Source: Calditrichota bacterium (GTDB lineage: Bacteria > Calditrichota > Calditrichia > RBG-13-44-9 > J042). Taken from it: 64,000 bases of DNA. Below are positions 9,513 through 17,826 of this stretch, one piece after another (the stretch's first letter is position 1; each line of letters starts with the position of its first letter). Both the position numbers and the translations under genes were made by a program. The DNA is taken from assembly GCA_013150955.1 (NCBI GenBank), contig JAADJD010000055.1, positions 96,661 through 160,660 on the forward strand, written 5' to 3'. Under the pieces are notes generated by a model that saw only the letters and a list, made by a program, of their open reading frames with translations, was not told where the DNA came from and searched no databases.

Positions 9513-10172
9513 ATGAAAGAAAAAATGAAACAATTGCTGGAGAGCATAAAGAAGGACATCATTTATCTGGCCAACGAAGTGGAGCACGCCCTGCGGCAGT
9601 CCATGAAAGCGCTGGAGAAGCAGGACACCGATCTGGCACGAATGGTGATCGAAAACGATGAGGCCATCGATAAACTGGAAGTAAAAATTGAAGATCAAAT
9701 ACTCACCCTGATGGCCCTTCAGCAACCGGTGGCCATCGACCTGCGTTTTATTGTGGCTGGACTGAAAATGAACAATGATCTGGAGCGCATCGGGGATCAT
9801 GCAGTCAACATTGCACAAACGGCCATCCAACTGGCGGGTGAACCCTACATCAAACCGCTGGAAGATCTGCCGCGAATGAGCGAAATTGCCTGCGATATGC
9901 TGCACGAAGCGGTGAACTCTTTTATTTATCAGGATTCGGAACTGGCCCGACAGGTCTGTGCCCGCGACAGTGAGGTGGATGAACTGTACGACAAGGTAGT
10001 CAAACATTTAATCGAAGTTGTGAAGGGTAAGGTCAATCAACTGGAGCAGGCGTTTGCCCTGGCACGGGTGGCACGGGATCTGGAGCGGGTGGCCGATCTG
10101 GCCACCAATCTCTGTGAAGATGTGGTCTTCATGAAAGAGGCAAAAATTATCCGGCACCATCTGGAAAAATGA
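9513..10172 (+). CDS. phoU: Phosphate transport regulator PhoU
   Basis: 219 residues forming two PhoU three-helix repeats, with the metal-binding signatures MNNDLERIGDHAVNIA near residue 88 and ARDLERVADLATNLCED near 190. PhoU links PstB activity to the PhoR/PhoB system and represses it when phosphate is plentiful. AGGAG lies 11-15 bases before the ATG. Last gene of the pst operon; no phoB or phoR lies in the window. Confidence 0.95.
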   Translation: MKEKMKQLLESIKKDIIYLANEVEHALRQSMKALEKQDTDLARMVIENDEAIDKLEVKIEDQILTLMALQQPVAIDLRFIVAGLKMNNDLERIGDHAVNIAQTAIQLAGEPYIKPLEDLPRMSEIACDMLHEAVNSFIYQDSELARQVCARDSEVDELYDKVVKHLIEVVKGKVNQLEQAFALARVARDLERVADLATNLCEDVVFMKEAKIIRHHLEK

Positions 10173-10261
10173 ATCGAGCAACCTGTTTGAATGCATATTT
10201 GCATGAAAAATGAGTTTTAATTCATTATTTTTAAGAAATTATGAGAAAAAAATCTCGGCTA

Positions 10262-10290
10262 TTGGAATTTTAGGGCAAATGAAATAAATT
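10262..10290 (+). promoter_or_regulatory. Predicted sigma70-type promoter of the leader RNA
   Basis: TTGGAA at 10262-10267 and TAAATT at 10285-10290, separated by exactly 17 bp in an AT-rich spacer after phoU. It would start transcription near 10297, giving a leader of about 290 nt before the TonB-receptor start codon. Prediction only. Confidence 0.4.
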
Positions 10291-10296
10291 TAAGCT

Positions 10297-10550
10297 TATT
10301 TTTTGATTGGATTGGCGGTCGGTATTTCAAGGAGGCATTGTGGGCAGGCATTACCAAGGTGTTCTGTGTAAGGGTAAATGGACCCCATTCAGATGGCTTA
10401 CCCTTCATCCCCCTTCAGATGAGATTTGCTTCCGAAATGCCTTCAAAACGAGTCGACTTCGAAAGATGCTGGATCTAACAATCAACATTCGAATATTTGT
10501 GCATGCAAATTTGTTGTTTACCCTCTTTTCCCGTCAAAAGAGGGTTTTTT
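10297..10550 (+). ncRNA. Structured leader or small RNA with alternative pairings
   Basis: No credible gene lies in this 413-bp gap, but pairing is strong. A 9-bp long-range stem joins GGAGGCATT (10331-10339) to AATGCCTTC (10436-10444). Inside it, AAGGGTAA (10370-10377) pairs with TTACCCTT (10398-10405), and TCATC pairs with GATGA just after. The same AGGGTAAA (10371-10378) is also perfectly complementary to TTTACCCT (10517-10524), which overlaps the 5' arm of the terminator at 10520. Such a switch is what an attenuator or riboswitch needs. I do not see a B12 box, Thi box or other motif I recognise. It could alternatively be a free-standing terminated small RNA. Confidence 0.5.
10520..10550 (+). 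terminator. Intrinsic terminator upstream of the TonB receptor
   Basis: Perfect 10-bp stem ACCCTCTTTT / AAAAGAGGGT with a 6-nt loop, followed by a T tract. It ends 35 bp before the TonB-receptor ATG and so can act as the off-state of a leader. Confidence 0.85.
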
Positions 10551-10585
10551 ATTTCCCATAACTAAATAAAATCACAGGAGGAGCT

Positions 10586-13294
10586 ATGAGGCTTTTTAAG
10601 GTAATGTTACTGGTGTTACTGGCCACATCGGTGGCATTTGGTGGCACCATTAAGGGAGTGGTGAAGGATGCCACCACTGATGAGCCACTCATTGGGGCCA
10701 ATGTGGTTCTGGTGGGATCGGCCCTGGGTACCATCACCGATGAGGACGGATTCTTCATTCTGGAGAATGTGCCGGAGGGGAAATGGCGCATTCAGATTAG
10801 CTATCTGGGCTACATGGATTTTTCCAGAATGATCACCGTAGGTTCTGGAGAGGTAAGCATCGAGGCGAAACTGAAACCGACCGTCTTCGAAGGGCAGGAA
10901 ATCGTGGTTGAGGTAAACCGGGCAAAGGAACGTCAAACCCCGGTCACGTTTTCGGAGGTAGACCAGGACGAAATCCTGCGCCGATACGCCACTCAGGACG
11001 TTCCCGATCTTCTGCGTGCCATTCCAGGCGTATTCACCACCACATCCGGTCTGGGTGAAGCCGAAATTCGAATTCGCGGCTTCGATCCGGAGCACATTCA
11101 GATCATGATCAACGGCGTGCCGGTAAACGATCCTGAATCCCAGTGGGTCTACTGGTCTAACTGGACGGGTCTTTCCGGTAACGCGGCTTCCATTCAGGTG
11201 CAGCGCGGTGTGGGTGCCTCCCTGGTGGGCTCCGGAGCATTTGGTGGTTCGGTGAACATTGTAACCGGGCGTTACTCTGCTACACCCAGCCTGACCCTGC
11301 GCAGCTCTGTCGCTGGATACGTGACCAAAGGCGGCTATCTGGGTACCAACCGCATTGCCGATGGTCTTGGGGGTTCCCAAACCTACAATCCTTTCAACCA
11401 GGCGTTTTCTATTGATTACGTCTCCGGATTGTTGGCGGACGGCAAATTAAATCTCTACCTGCGCTACGAGCGGAAGTCCGGTGATTATTACATTAGCAAC
11501 ACTTATTATAACGGACACGCTTTTTATCTGGGACTGCAAAGCATTCTGGGTAATCACGTGATTACCTTTAACGCCCACGGAGCCCCTCAACGGCACAATC
11601 AGGCCCGCAGCATGCAGGACATGAACCTGCTCAAAAAACTGGGCCGCGAATACAATCGGTACAACCATCCGTATCAGGAAAACTATTATTTCAAACCGCA
11701 ATTCGAATTGCATCACGACTGGGCAATTAATGATCGTTCCTTCCTGAAAACCAACGCCTTCCTGACCTTTGGTCGGGGCGGTGGACGCTACCTGCGAAAC
11801 GACTATTTTGACGTCAACACCGGTCTGGTAACATTCAAACAGGTTTCTGCAGCCACAGACGCGAAATATTTTGGTCGCCACGCTCGTTTTATTTACGAAA
11901 TGACTGGAAAGGCACTGACCGGCTACATCCCTGAAACCAATGAATTTGTCTATAATGGAGATACCACCACGGTGTCCAAAGCACGGAACCTGATCAGCAG
12001 CACTTATGCCCATTCCTGGCGGAACGATTCGCAGAACCATCACATTCAATACGGATTCAACACGGCCTATCAGAACAAGTTGAGCGACATGATTACGATT
12101 ACGCTGGGTGGTGAAGCGCGCTACTGGAAAGCCCGTCACTTTGCCCAATCTTTTGATTTCCGGATGTTCGATTTGAATACCGGATCCGTTAAACGGATCG
12201 ATGAAGTTCAGCTGCGTTACGATTACGACGGTATCGTGATTAATACCTCCGCCTTTGGACGTTTGTTGATCAGCCCGATCAAAGACCTGACGGTTATGCT
12301 GGATGGTCAATATGCGCGCTACTCCTCCCGCGTGGAAGAGCGGCCCATTCGGGTTTACGATTTTGCAGCTCAGAAGTGGACCGACATTTACTACTACCAG
12401 ACCCGGGACCTGAAAGACGAAAACGGAAACCCAAAATACAAGGACAGCGACTACCAGCGGGTGTTTACCTTCTTTATGCCTAAGGCCGGTTTTAATTACA
12501 ACATTACCCCGGAATTCAATTTCTTTGGAAATGTCAGCGTTTCCAAAAAAGAACCCAAAACAGCCGACTGGTATAGCCGTTCCAGTGGTCCTGGTGCTAA
12601 CCAGCCAAAAGATGAAAACGGAAACCCGATCGAGCTGAAACCGGAAAGCCTGACAAACTTTGAAGCTGGAATGGGATACTATGGCCGCTATGTTATTTTA
12701 AAAGCCAATGCCTACCTGATGAACTTCGAAGACAAGATCGAGCGCGTGGTGAATCAGGCGGGTGAACTGGTAACCATCAATGCAGGGAAAGCCCGGCATA
12801 TGGGTCTGGAACTGGAAGCCCGCTTCCGTTATCATCGCTGGGATGGACTGCTTTCTGCAACCTACTCCCGCAACCGCTGGCAGGAAATGAATGTGCAGAA
12901 GATTTTTGGCATTGACAAAGAAGATGTGGTCAACAAAGTGGTGCCTTTTGCTCCCGAACGCATTTTCAATGCGGAACTGGGGTACAACATCAAAGGTTTC
13001 CGTTTCGGTTTGTCCACCAGTTACTGGGATGAATATTATGGTAACTACGACAATACCGCAAAGTTGCCCGCTTTCTTCGAGCTGAACGCGGTGATTGCCT
13101 ATCACTTCAAGCTGGCCGGTTCCGATGTGGATATTCGTCTCAACCTGAACAATATCACCAATCGTGAAAACTACACCCGGGCTGCCTGGACACGTGACTT
13201 CAACCGGAATGATGACCTGGCCGGGAAATATTACATGTATGTTGTGCAGGCACCGCTGTTCCACACATTTCTGACCACGCAAATTACGCTGTAA
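10586..13294 (+). CDS. TonB-dependent outer-membrane receptor with CarboxypepD_reg-like domain
   Basis: 902 residues. Signal peptide 1-19 (MRLFKVMLLVLLATSVAFG), then a carboxypeptidase-regulatory-like beta-sandwich (about 20-105, GTIKGVVKDATTDEPLIGANVVL), a plug domain (about 120-230, LLRAIPGVFTTTSG, IRIRGFDPEHIQIMINGVPVND) and a 22-strand-type barrel to the C-terminus. It would import a bound nutrient through the outer membrane using TonB energy. The substrate cannot be told; it is not a SusC-type pair because no SusD follows. AGGAGG precedes the ATG. It is preceded by the terminator-bearing leader and closed by a strong terminator, so it is transcribed alone. Confidence 0.92.
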   Translation: MRLFKVMLLVLLATSVAFGGTIKGVVKDATTDEPLIGANVVLVGSALGTITDEDGFFILENVPEGKWRIQISYLGYMDFSRMITVGSGEVSIEAKLKPTVFEGQEIVVEVNRAKERQTPVTFSEVDQDEILRRYATQDVPDLLRAIPGVFTTTSGLGEAEIRIRGFDPEHIQIMINGVPVNDPESQWVYWSNWTGLSGNAASIQVQRGVGASLVGSGAFGGSVNIVTGRYSATPSLTLRSSVAGYVTKGGYLGTNRIADGLGGSQTYNPFNQAFSIDYVSGLLADGKLNLYLRYERKSGDYYISNTYYNGHAFYLGLQSILGNHVITFNAHGAPQRHNQARSMQDMNLLKKLGREYNRYNHPYQENYYFKPQFELHHDWAINDRSFLKTNAFLTFGRGGGRYLRNDYFDVNTGLVTFKQVSAATDAKYFGRHARFIYEMTGKALTGYIPETNEFVYNGDTTTVSKARNLISSTYAHSWRNDSQNHHIQYGFNTAYQNKLSDMITITLGGEARYWKARHFAQSFDFRMFDLNTGSVKRIDEVQLRYDYDGIVINTSAFGRLLISPIKDLTVMLDGQYARYSSRVEERPIRVYDFAAQKWTDIYYYQTRDLKDENGNPKYKDSDYQRVFTFFMPKAGFNYNITPEFNFFGNVSVSKKEPKTADWYSRSSGPGANQPKDENGNPIELKPESLTNFEAGMGYYGRYVILKANAYLMNFEDKIERVVNQAGELVTINAGKARHMGLELEARFRYHRWDGLLSATYSRNRWQEMNVQKIFGIDKEDVVNKVVPFAPERIFNAELGYNIKGFRFGLSTSYWDEYYGNYDNTAKLPAFFELNAVIAYHFKLAGSDVDIRLNLNNITNRENYTRAAWTRDFNRNDDLAGKYYMYVVQAPLFHTFLTTQITL

Positions 13295-13315
13295 ATCAAC
13301 TTCTGGTACCGGATA

Positions 13316-13348
13316 AAAGCGGGTTTCCACCAGGAAACCCGCTTTTTT
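13316..13348 (+). terminator. Intrinsic terminator after the TonB receptor
   Basis: 13-bp perfect stem AAAGCGGGTTTCC / GGAAACCCGCTTT with an ACCA loop and a following T run, 22 bp after the receptor stop codon. Confidence 0.93.
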
Positions 13349-13440
13349 ATTGCTTTCAAAAAACATTCCATTTGCTTTCCTGTGGAAAAAGGATTGCTTA
13401 ATTTTAATAGATTGGATCAGAAACATGGAACTCACAAAAA

Positions 13441-14298
13441 ATGGACTACCGGGTTTCGGTCATCGTGCCCACCTTCAATCGATCATCCACACTTCCGCGA
13501 GCTCTTCAATCCATTATGAACCAAACTCTGCCACCCCACGAAATCATCGTCATCGATGACGGTTCTTCTGACGAAACGGAAACGATCGTCACCAGGGATT
13601 TCCCGGAGGTCATCTATTTCCGGCAGGACCATCGGGGGGTTAGTGCGGCACGTAACCGGGGGATTCAAATGGCCACCGGAAACTGGATCGCCTTTCTGGA
13701 TTCCGACGATGAATGGCTGCCCACCAAATTGGAGAAACAGGTTGGCGCCCTGAAAGCCAATCCAGACTACCGCATCTGTCACACCAACGAAATCTGGATT
13801 CGCCGGGGAAGACGGGTTAATCCCAAAAAGAAACACCAGAAATATGGAGGACACATTTTTGTGCATTGCCTGCCTCTCTGCATCATCTCCCCTTCTTCGG
13901 TTTTACTGCATCGCCACCTGTTCACCGAACTGGGTATGTTCGATGAGCAACTCCCTGCCTGTGAGGATTACGACCTCTGGCTACGCATCTGCGCGGTTTA
14001 CCCGGTCCTGTACCTGGAAGAACCGCTTATTGTAAAACACGGAGGCCATGAGGATCAACTCTCCCGCCAGTTTTGGGGGATGGATCGCTTCCGGATTTAC
14101 GCGCTGGAAAAAATCCTGCGCACCGGGGAATTGCCAAAGGCGTATCAAATTGCTGCCCTGAAAGAAATTCTCCGTAAAATCTCCATTTATTTACAGGGAG
14201 CCCGAAAGCGCCAGCGGTGGGAAGAAGTCCAGCGATACCAACAGAAATATGATCAATACCAAGAATGGTTACAGCGAATTGATAAAACCCCGTTCTGA
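13441..14298 (+). CDS. Family 2 glycosyltransferase
   Basis: 285 residues. GT-A fold from the N-terminus: VSVIVPTFNRSSTLPRALQS, the nucleotide site EIIVIDDGSSDET, the metal-binding FLDSDDEW near residue 80 and the acceptor-side CEDYDLWLRI near 178. The C-terminal 80 residues are helical and basic. Family members transfer a sugar from a nucleotide donor onto lipopolysaccharide or polysaccharide; donor and acceptor are not predictable here. The start ATG has no clear ribosome site. It converges with the rhodanese gene. Confidence 0.88.
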   Translation: MDYRVSVIVPTFNRSSTLPRALQSIMNQTLPPHEIIVIDDGSSDETETIVTRDFPEVIYFRQDHRGVSAARNRGIQMATGNWIAFLDSDDEWLPTKLEKQVGALKANPDYRICHTNEIWIRRGRRVNPKKKHQKYGGHIFVHCLPLCIISPSSVLLHRHLFTELGMFDEQLPACEDYDLWLRICAVYPVLYLEEPLIVKHGGHEDQLSRQFWGMDRFRIYALEKILRTGELPKAYQIAALKEILRKISIYLQGARKRQRWEEVQRYQQKYDQYQEWLQRIDKTPF

Positions 14299-14315
14299 GT
14301 TCACATCAAATTCAA

Positions 14316-14771
14316 TCACTGTCCGGGGTGTGGGAAGGACAGCTGCGTTAATACAGCCAGTTGCCGGGAGTTTAATCCCCACAATCCATTTTGAAGATAA
14401 AACACCATGTGGCCAATTTCGGCAAATTGAGTGGCAATCAGTCGCGCCCGATTCCCATCGGAGCAAACCAGCAAATAATCCCGCTCTGGATCCAGTGGAA
14501 AACTTTCCACTTCATCGACCAGGGATAAAAAAGGGCGATGAATCAGGTGGGGATAGGTCAACGGCAGGCGCGATCGTTCATTGTCTTCGCGCAGATCGAC
14601 CACCACAGGCTGGTGGTCTTGCACAAAGGACAGGAAATCGTTGCTCTTTACCGCCCGGATTTTAAAGTGTTCGCCAGCAGCAATCCAGTAAACAACACTG
14701 GTGGTGGTCAGGAAAAATAACAGCACCCAGAAATCTCGATGAGGTCGCATCACCTTGTTGCCCCCACACAT
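14316..14771 (-). CDS. Membrane-anchored rhodanese-domain protein
   Basis: About 151 residues. One N-terminal membrane helix (DFWVLLFFLTTTSVVYWIAAG) is followed by a rhodanese domain: VVVDLREDNERSRLPL, then the active-site loop VCSDGNRARLIA with the catalytic cysteine, then VFYLQNGLWGL. It would carry a persulfide, probably on the periplasmic face. I take the ATG at 14771 (AAGGGGA upstream); the track's start at 14792 is TTG, and an ATG at 14750 is a shorter alternative. The sulfur acceptor is unknown. Confidence 0.8.
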   Translation of the reverse strand: MCGGNKVMRPHRDFWVLLFFLTTTSVVYWIAAGEHFKIRAVKSNDFLSFVQDHQPVVVDLREDNERSRLPLTYPHLIHRPFLSLVDEVESFPLDPERDYLLVCSDGNRARLIATQFAEIGHMVFYLQNGLWGLNSRQLAVLTQLSFPHPGQ

Positions 14772-14906
14772 TTTGGATTTCCCCTTCCCCAACAGGCGGC
14801 ACTCAACCCATCCGCCCCCAGGAATAACCGGACGTCACTCCCGCGGATTAAAATATACCACAGGCGTCAAAAATGAAACAAAATTTTGCAGGAATAAACT
14901 GGTGGG

Positions 14907-15008
14907 TCACCCCCGTGGCAAGAAACGAAGCAAGAAAATCTTAAAATACACCACGCGGAAACTCACGTTGCGTAGCATGAATGCACGAAAACGATCCCTC
15001 AAACCCAT
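14907..15008 (-). CDS. Candidate 33-residue basic, hydrophobic small protein
   Basis: Too short for the ORF track. A GGGAG site lies 6-10 bases before ATG at 15008, and the frame encodes 33 residues rich in Arg, Phe and Leu (MGLRDRFRAFMLRNVSFRVV...), ending in TGA at 14907. It would form an amphipathic helix. It lies 135 bp upstream of the rhodanese gene on the same strand. Evidence is only the ribosome site and composition, so it may be chance. I recognise no family. Confidence 0.3.
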   Translation of the reverse strand: MGLRDRFRAFMLRNVSFRVVYFKIFLLRFLPRG

Positions 15009-15149
15009 GGCAATCTCCCTATGTTTTTCCATACACCTTTACTCTACCATCGGTGCAAGGCGCTTCGGGGTTTAGGAAAAAGAGGGGCTAATTTCAATAT
15101 TCGGGATGGGAACGTTCCGTTGAGCAGTTTTTTGTAGATCAGGCCATTG

Positions 15150-15310
15150 ATCCAAATAATGCATCAAACTACGAATTACGTGAATGAAGTAAAAAAATAT
15201 CTGCAAAACAGCGAATAAATCCTGGAACACATTTTCATCCAGCTATCATCAAATGGATTTTATTATTCGTTTTAATTCATGTAATTCGTAGGCTATTGCA
15301 TAATCCGGGA
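15150..15310 (-). repeat. Interspersed hairpin repeat, copy B
   Basis: Reverse-oriented copy of the family described at 3421, in the 585-bp gap between the small ORF/rhodanese and the TPR gene. The centre GGAACACATTTTCATCCAG is the reverse complement of the conserved core of copy A. The two ends are ATAATGCATCAAACTACGAA and TTCGTAGGCTATTGCATAAT. Confidence 0.8.
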
Positions 15311-15376
15311 TCAAATGGATTTTATTGTTTTTGTTCGTGTTCATTCGCGTCATTCGCGGTCTAACGTATCCTTTGG
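15311..15376 (-). repeat. Extra half-copy of the hairpin repeat (B')
   Basis: Directly after copy B, a second version of its right half follows (TCAAATGGATTTTATTG, then TTCATTCGCGTCATTCGCGG). The same arrangement is seen after copy H. Confidence 0.7.
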
Positions 15377-15377
15377 A

Positions 15378-16343
15378 TTAATTCTTTAACTCCGTTTTTG
15401 CCCGCTTTGCCAGGGGATGTTTTGGAAAATGGTCTAAAATAAACTGGAACGTTTTCCGGGCTTCCTCCACATCACCCTTTCGTTTCAGGCACATGCCCAG
15501 GTGATAACGCGCCTGAACATAATACGGATGGATGTCCAGCGCTTTTCGGAAATGATAACAGGCCGCGGCGTAGTCTTCCCTTTGAAGATAAATCTCTCCC
15601 AGCTCATCCAGCGCGTGAATGTTTTGAGGATCCAATGCCAGTAACTGAGTAAGCAATTTTTCGGCTTCATCCAGCTTTTCCTTTTGGATCCAGATGTAGG
15701 CCAGGGTTAAATACGCCGGTTTAAATTCAGGGTATGTTTGAATGGATCGCTGCAACATTTCCACAGCACGCTCATCATTTTTTTCCCGATGGTACTGAGT
15801 GGCGAGCAGATAGTATTCATATTCGGGTGCCAGCTGCCGAATCCGGGTTAGCAGCTCCGCCGCTTTTTCTTTATCCCCACCCGCAATGGAAGGCGCCATC
15901 TGATAATAGTTGTATAAAGCCACCATGGCATCCACGTAGTTGGGATCTTTCTCCAGCGCCTTTTCCCAGTATTCTTTCATCTTTCGCGCACTTTTCATCT
16001 TGCTAAAAAATCCACCCTGATTAATCTTAATGCTGTAAGCATTTCCCAAACGGAAATACACCTCGGCATTCTGAGGATCTTGTTTCATTGCTTTTTCCAG
16101 GTAGGCAATGGCCGGATCGGGTTGAAAGCGGGATAATTCCAGAATAGCCGCCTGAATCAAAACGCGAGGATGCTCCGGATGGCTCCGAAGAAGAGAATCG
16201 ACAATGACCTGCGCAGCTGAATAGCGATAGGTTTTAAATAATGAATCGACCCGTGCCACGGCTCGCTCAAATTCTATTGACTGCGCATATCCAATCGCCC
16301 ACAAAATCCCCAGAAGAAGAAAAATCCGCTTACCTGATTGCAT
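15378..16343 (-). CDS. Secreted tetratricopeptide-repeat protein
   Basis: 321 residues. Signal peptide (MQSGKRIFLLLGILWAIGYAQ), then about seven TPR units spread over residues 40-315, e.g. AEVYFRLGNAYSIKINQGG, PAYLTLAYIWIQKEKLDEAEKLLTQLLALDP and ALDELGEIYLQREDYAAACYHFRKALDIHP. Probably a periplasmic scaffold; no partner is indicated by the neighbours. It is transcribed divergently from the nuclease-like gene at 16451 with about 105 bp between them. Confidence 0.85.
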   Translation of the reverse strand: MQSGKRIFLLLGILWAIGYAQSIEFERAVARVDSLFKTYRYSAAQVIVDSLLRSHPEHPRVLIQAAILELSRFQPDPAIAYLEKAMKQDPQNAEVYFRLGNAYSIKINQGGFFSKMKSARKMKEYWEKALEKDPNYVDAMVALYNYYQMAPSIAGGDKEKAAELLTRIRQLAPEYEYYLLATQYHREKNDERAVEMLQRSIQTYPEFKPAYLTLAYIWIQKEKLDEAEKLLTQLLALDPQNIHALDELGEIYLQREDYAAACYHFRKALDIHPYYVQARYHLGMCLKRKGDVEEARKTFQFILDHFPKHPLAKRAKTELKN

Positions 16344-16450
16344 TCGATTCCCCGCGTTTTTTAATTATCATAAAAAGAAGCGAAAATAAAGGCAATGAAA
16401 GTTTTATTTTCTCATGGCCAGATCAACAGGCGCTAAAATAAAAGGCAACT

Positions 16451-17293
16451 ATGGACAATTTGCCCCAGCAGCGGATAAAGAATGATCCCCTCGCCGGCCA
16501 TCCCGTGGATTCCCTGATCCGGGCACGGGGATTTCAACTATCCCGCGGCAATAACATTGCGGATCTGCCCCAGTACCTGCCATTATCCCGGCAGCAATTG
16601 GATGATTTTTTCACATTCATGCACCGATACTCCCATCGATTGGTCTTGCACGATCTCTTTCGACTCCAACCCGAATGCAAGGCGGAAGACCTCACCCATT
16701 ACGTTTCTTCTAACAGTTTAATCCGGATACTTGCACAACTGGAGAACTTTGGAATGATTTCCCGGAAATCCGATGGGAGAATTGTTATCCACTTACCCGC
16801 TGATCTGACAGTCGGATGGATTCTGGAATGGTACATCGCAACCCTCATGGAAAACGTGTTTGCCTCCCCGGCTCTCTTTAACGTGGGCATACTGGGTACA
16901 GATACCGGAGGCGATTACGACGTTCTGGCCAGCTGGTTAAACCGTCTGGTATATTTCGAAGCCAAATCGGCGCCGCCTAAGGGTATCCACAATCCAGAAA
17001 TTGCCGCCTTTCTCAAACGCATTCAACAGCTGAAACCCGATCTGGCCATCTTTTTTAACGACACCCACCTGCGGGTTAAAGATAAAATTGTCCTGATGTT
17101 CGAGGAGGAACTCATCCAGTTAAAAGGCATCGAAAGCCTGAAGCAATATCCGGTATTACGCGTACAGGAGCAAATCTTCCATATTCAACACTCCATTTAC
17201 ATCCTGAACAGCAAACGCGACGTTCGCCAGAACCTCAAAGTGGTTTTCCATGACTATCTTCAGCACCAGGGGGTTTTCAATTGGTTATTCTAA
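16451..17293 (+). CDS. Orphan PD-(D/E)XK nuclease-like protein with helical/winged-helix N-terminus
   Basis: 280 residues, no family recognised with certainty. Residues about 50-125 look like a winged helix (FRLQPECKAEDLTHYVSSNSLIRILAQLENFGMISRKSDGRIVIHL). Residues 135-200 hold a plausible restriction-type nuclease core: GDYDVLASWLNRLVYFEAKSA gives the D...ExK triad, similar in layout to Card1/Can2 and Holliday-resolvase-like folds, with no CARF domain visible. It stands alone, with no methylase, helicase or CRISPR locus nearby. The nuclease assignment is inference from the motif. Confidence 0.55.
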   Translation: MDNLPQQRIKNDPLAGHPVDSLIRARGFQLSRGNNIADLPQYLPLSRQQLDDFFTFMHRYSHRLVLHDLFRLQPECKAEDLTHYVSSNSLIRILAQLENFGMISRKSDGRIVIHLPADLTVGWILEWYIATLMENVFASPALFNVGILGTDTGGDYDVLASWLNRLVYFEAKSAPPKGIHNPEIAAFLKRIQQLKPDLAIFFNDTHLRVKDKIVLMFEEELIQLKGIESLKQYPVLRVQEQIFHIQHSIYILNSKRDVRQNLKVVFHDYLQHQGVFNWLF

Positions 17294-17549
17294 CAATGGA
17301 GAAAAGAGAAAACGAAAGAAATGCATCATAAAAATAAAATGTTCAGATTACCCGAAATTGGGCGTGCTTAAAGGCCATCAATTCCTGTTGACTGAATCGT
17401 GCCATCGACCGGACTTTTCAGGCAAACCAACAATTCAATGCTAATCAGGAAATGCCTGGGCTTTCACTGGCCACGGCCAAAATGATTTTTCACTTTCGAT
17501 TTATTCCAGGCCTGATTAAAATAGGATGACATCAAAGAAAGGAGGACTT

Positions 17550-17777
17550 ATGGTTCGTAAGGTTTCCATTGAATATTGCTATGAATGAAACTACTATCCC
17601 CAGGCCGCCAGTTTGGCGGAGGCTATAAAAGATGCTCTGGGCATTGAAGTTGAGCTCATCAAATCTCGCGGCGGAGTGTTCGAGGTGGAAGCTGACGGGA
17701 AGTTAATTTTTTCTAAACGAAAAGAACACCGCTTTCCAGAGCATCAGGAAATTCTGGATGCATTGCGTCAACTTTAA
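17550..17777 (+). CDS. SelW-like (Rdx family) selenoprotein with in-frame UGA
   Basis: Missed by the ORF track because codon 13 is TGA (17586-17588). Read as selenocysteine, the 75-residue product is MVRKVSIEYCYE-U-NYYPQAASLAEAI... ending ILDALRQL. It has the SelW/SelT/SelH thioredoxin-like hallmarks: a beta strand, the redox motif CxxU (C10-Y-E-U13), then ELIKSRGGVFEVEADGKLIFSKRKEHRFPEHQEI. Length matches the family (70-90). Downstream sequence remains coding with no other stop. AAAGGAGG lies at 17538-17545, and a hairpin suited to a bacterial SECIS starts 16 nt after the TGA. Function is a presumed thiol redox role. No sel genes are in the window. Confidence 0.88.
17601..17624 (+). promoter_or_regulatory. 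Predicted bacterial SECIS hairpin
   Basis: CCGCC (17605-17609) pairs with GGCGG (17615-17619) around the loop AGTTT, within the coding sequence 16-31 nt after the UGA. Bacterial SECIS elements sit immediately downstream of UGA with a short stem and a G in the first two loop positions, which this fits. Confidence 0.65.
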
Positions 17778-17788
17778 TCATTCCTTCC

Positions 17789-17826
17789 GCTTTTCCCTCT
17801 GGTTCGATCGTAGCCAGAGGGAAAGC
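17789..17826 (+). terminator. Terminator-like hairpin after the selenoprotein gene
   Basis: TTTCCCTCTGG / CCAGAGGGAAA stem (11 bp, with flanking GC extension) and an 11-nt loop, shortly after the TAA at 17777. The following T run is weak (GCATTTC), so termination efficiency is uncertain. Confidence 0.5.

Noticed and set aside
17294-17549. Additional small gene between the nuclease-like gene and the selenoprotein
   Set aside because: Short frames exist but none has a ribosome site, and none resembles a known protein.
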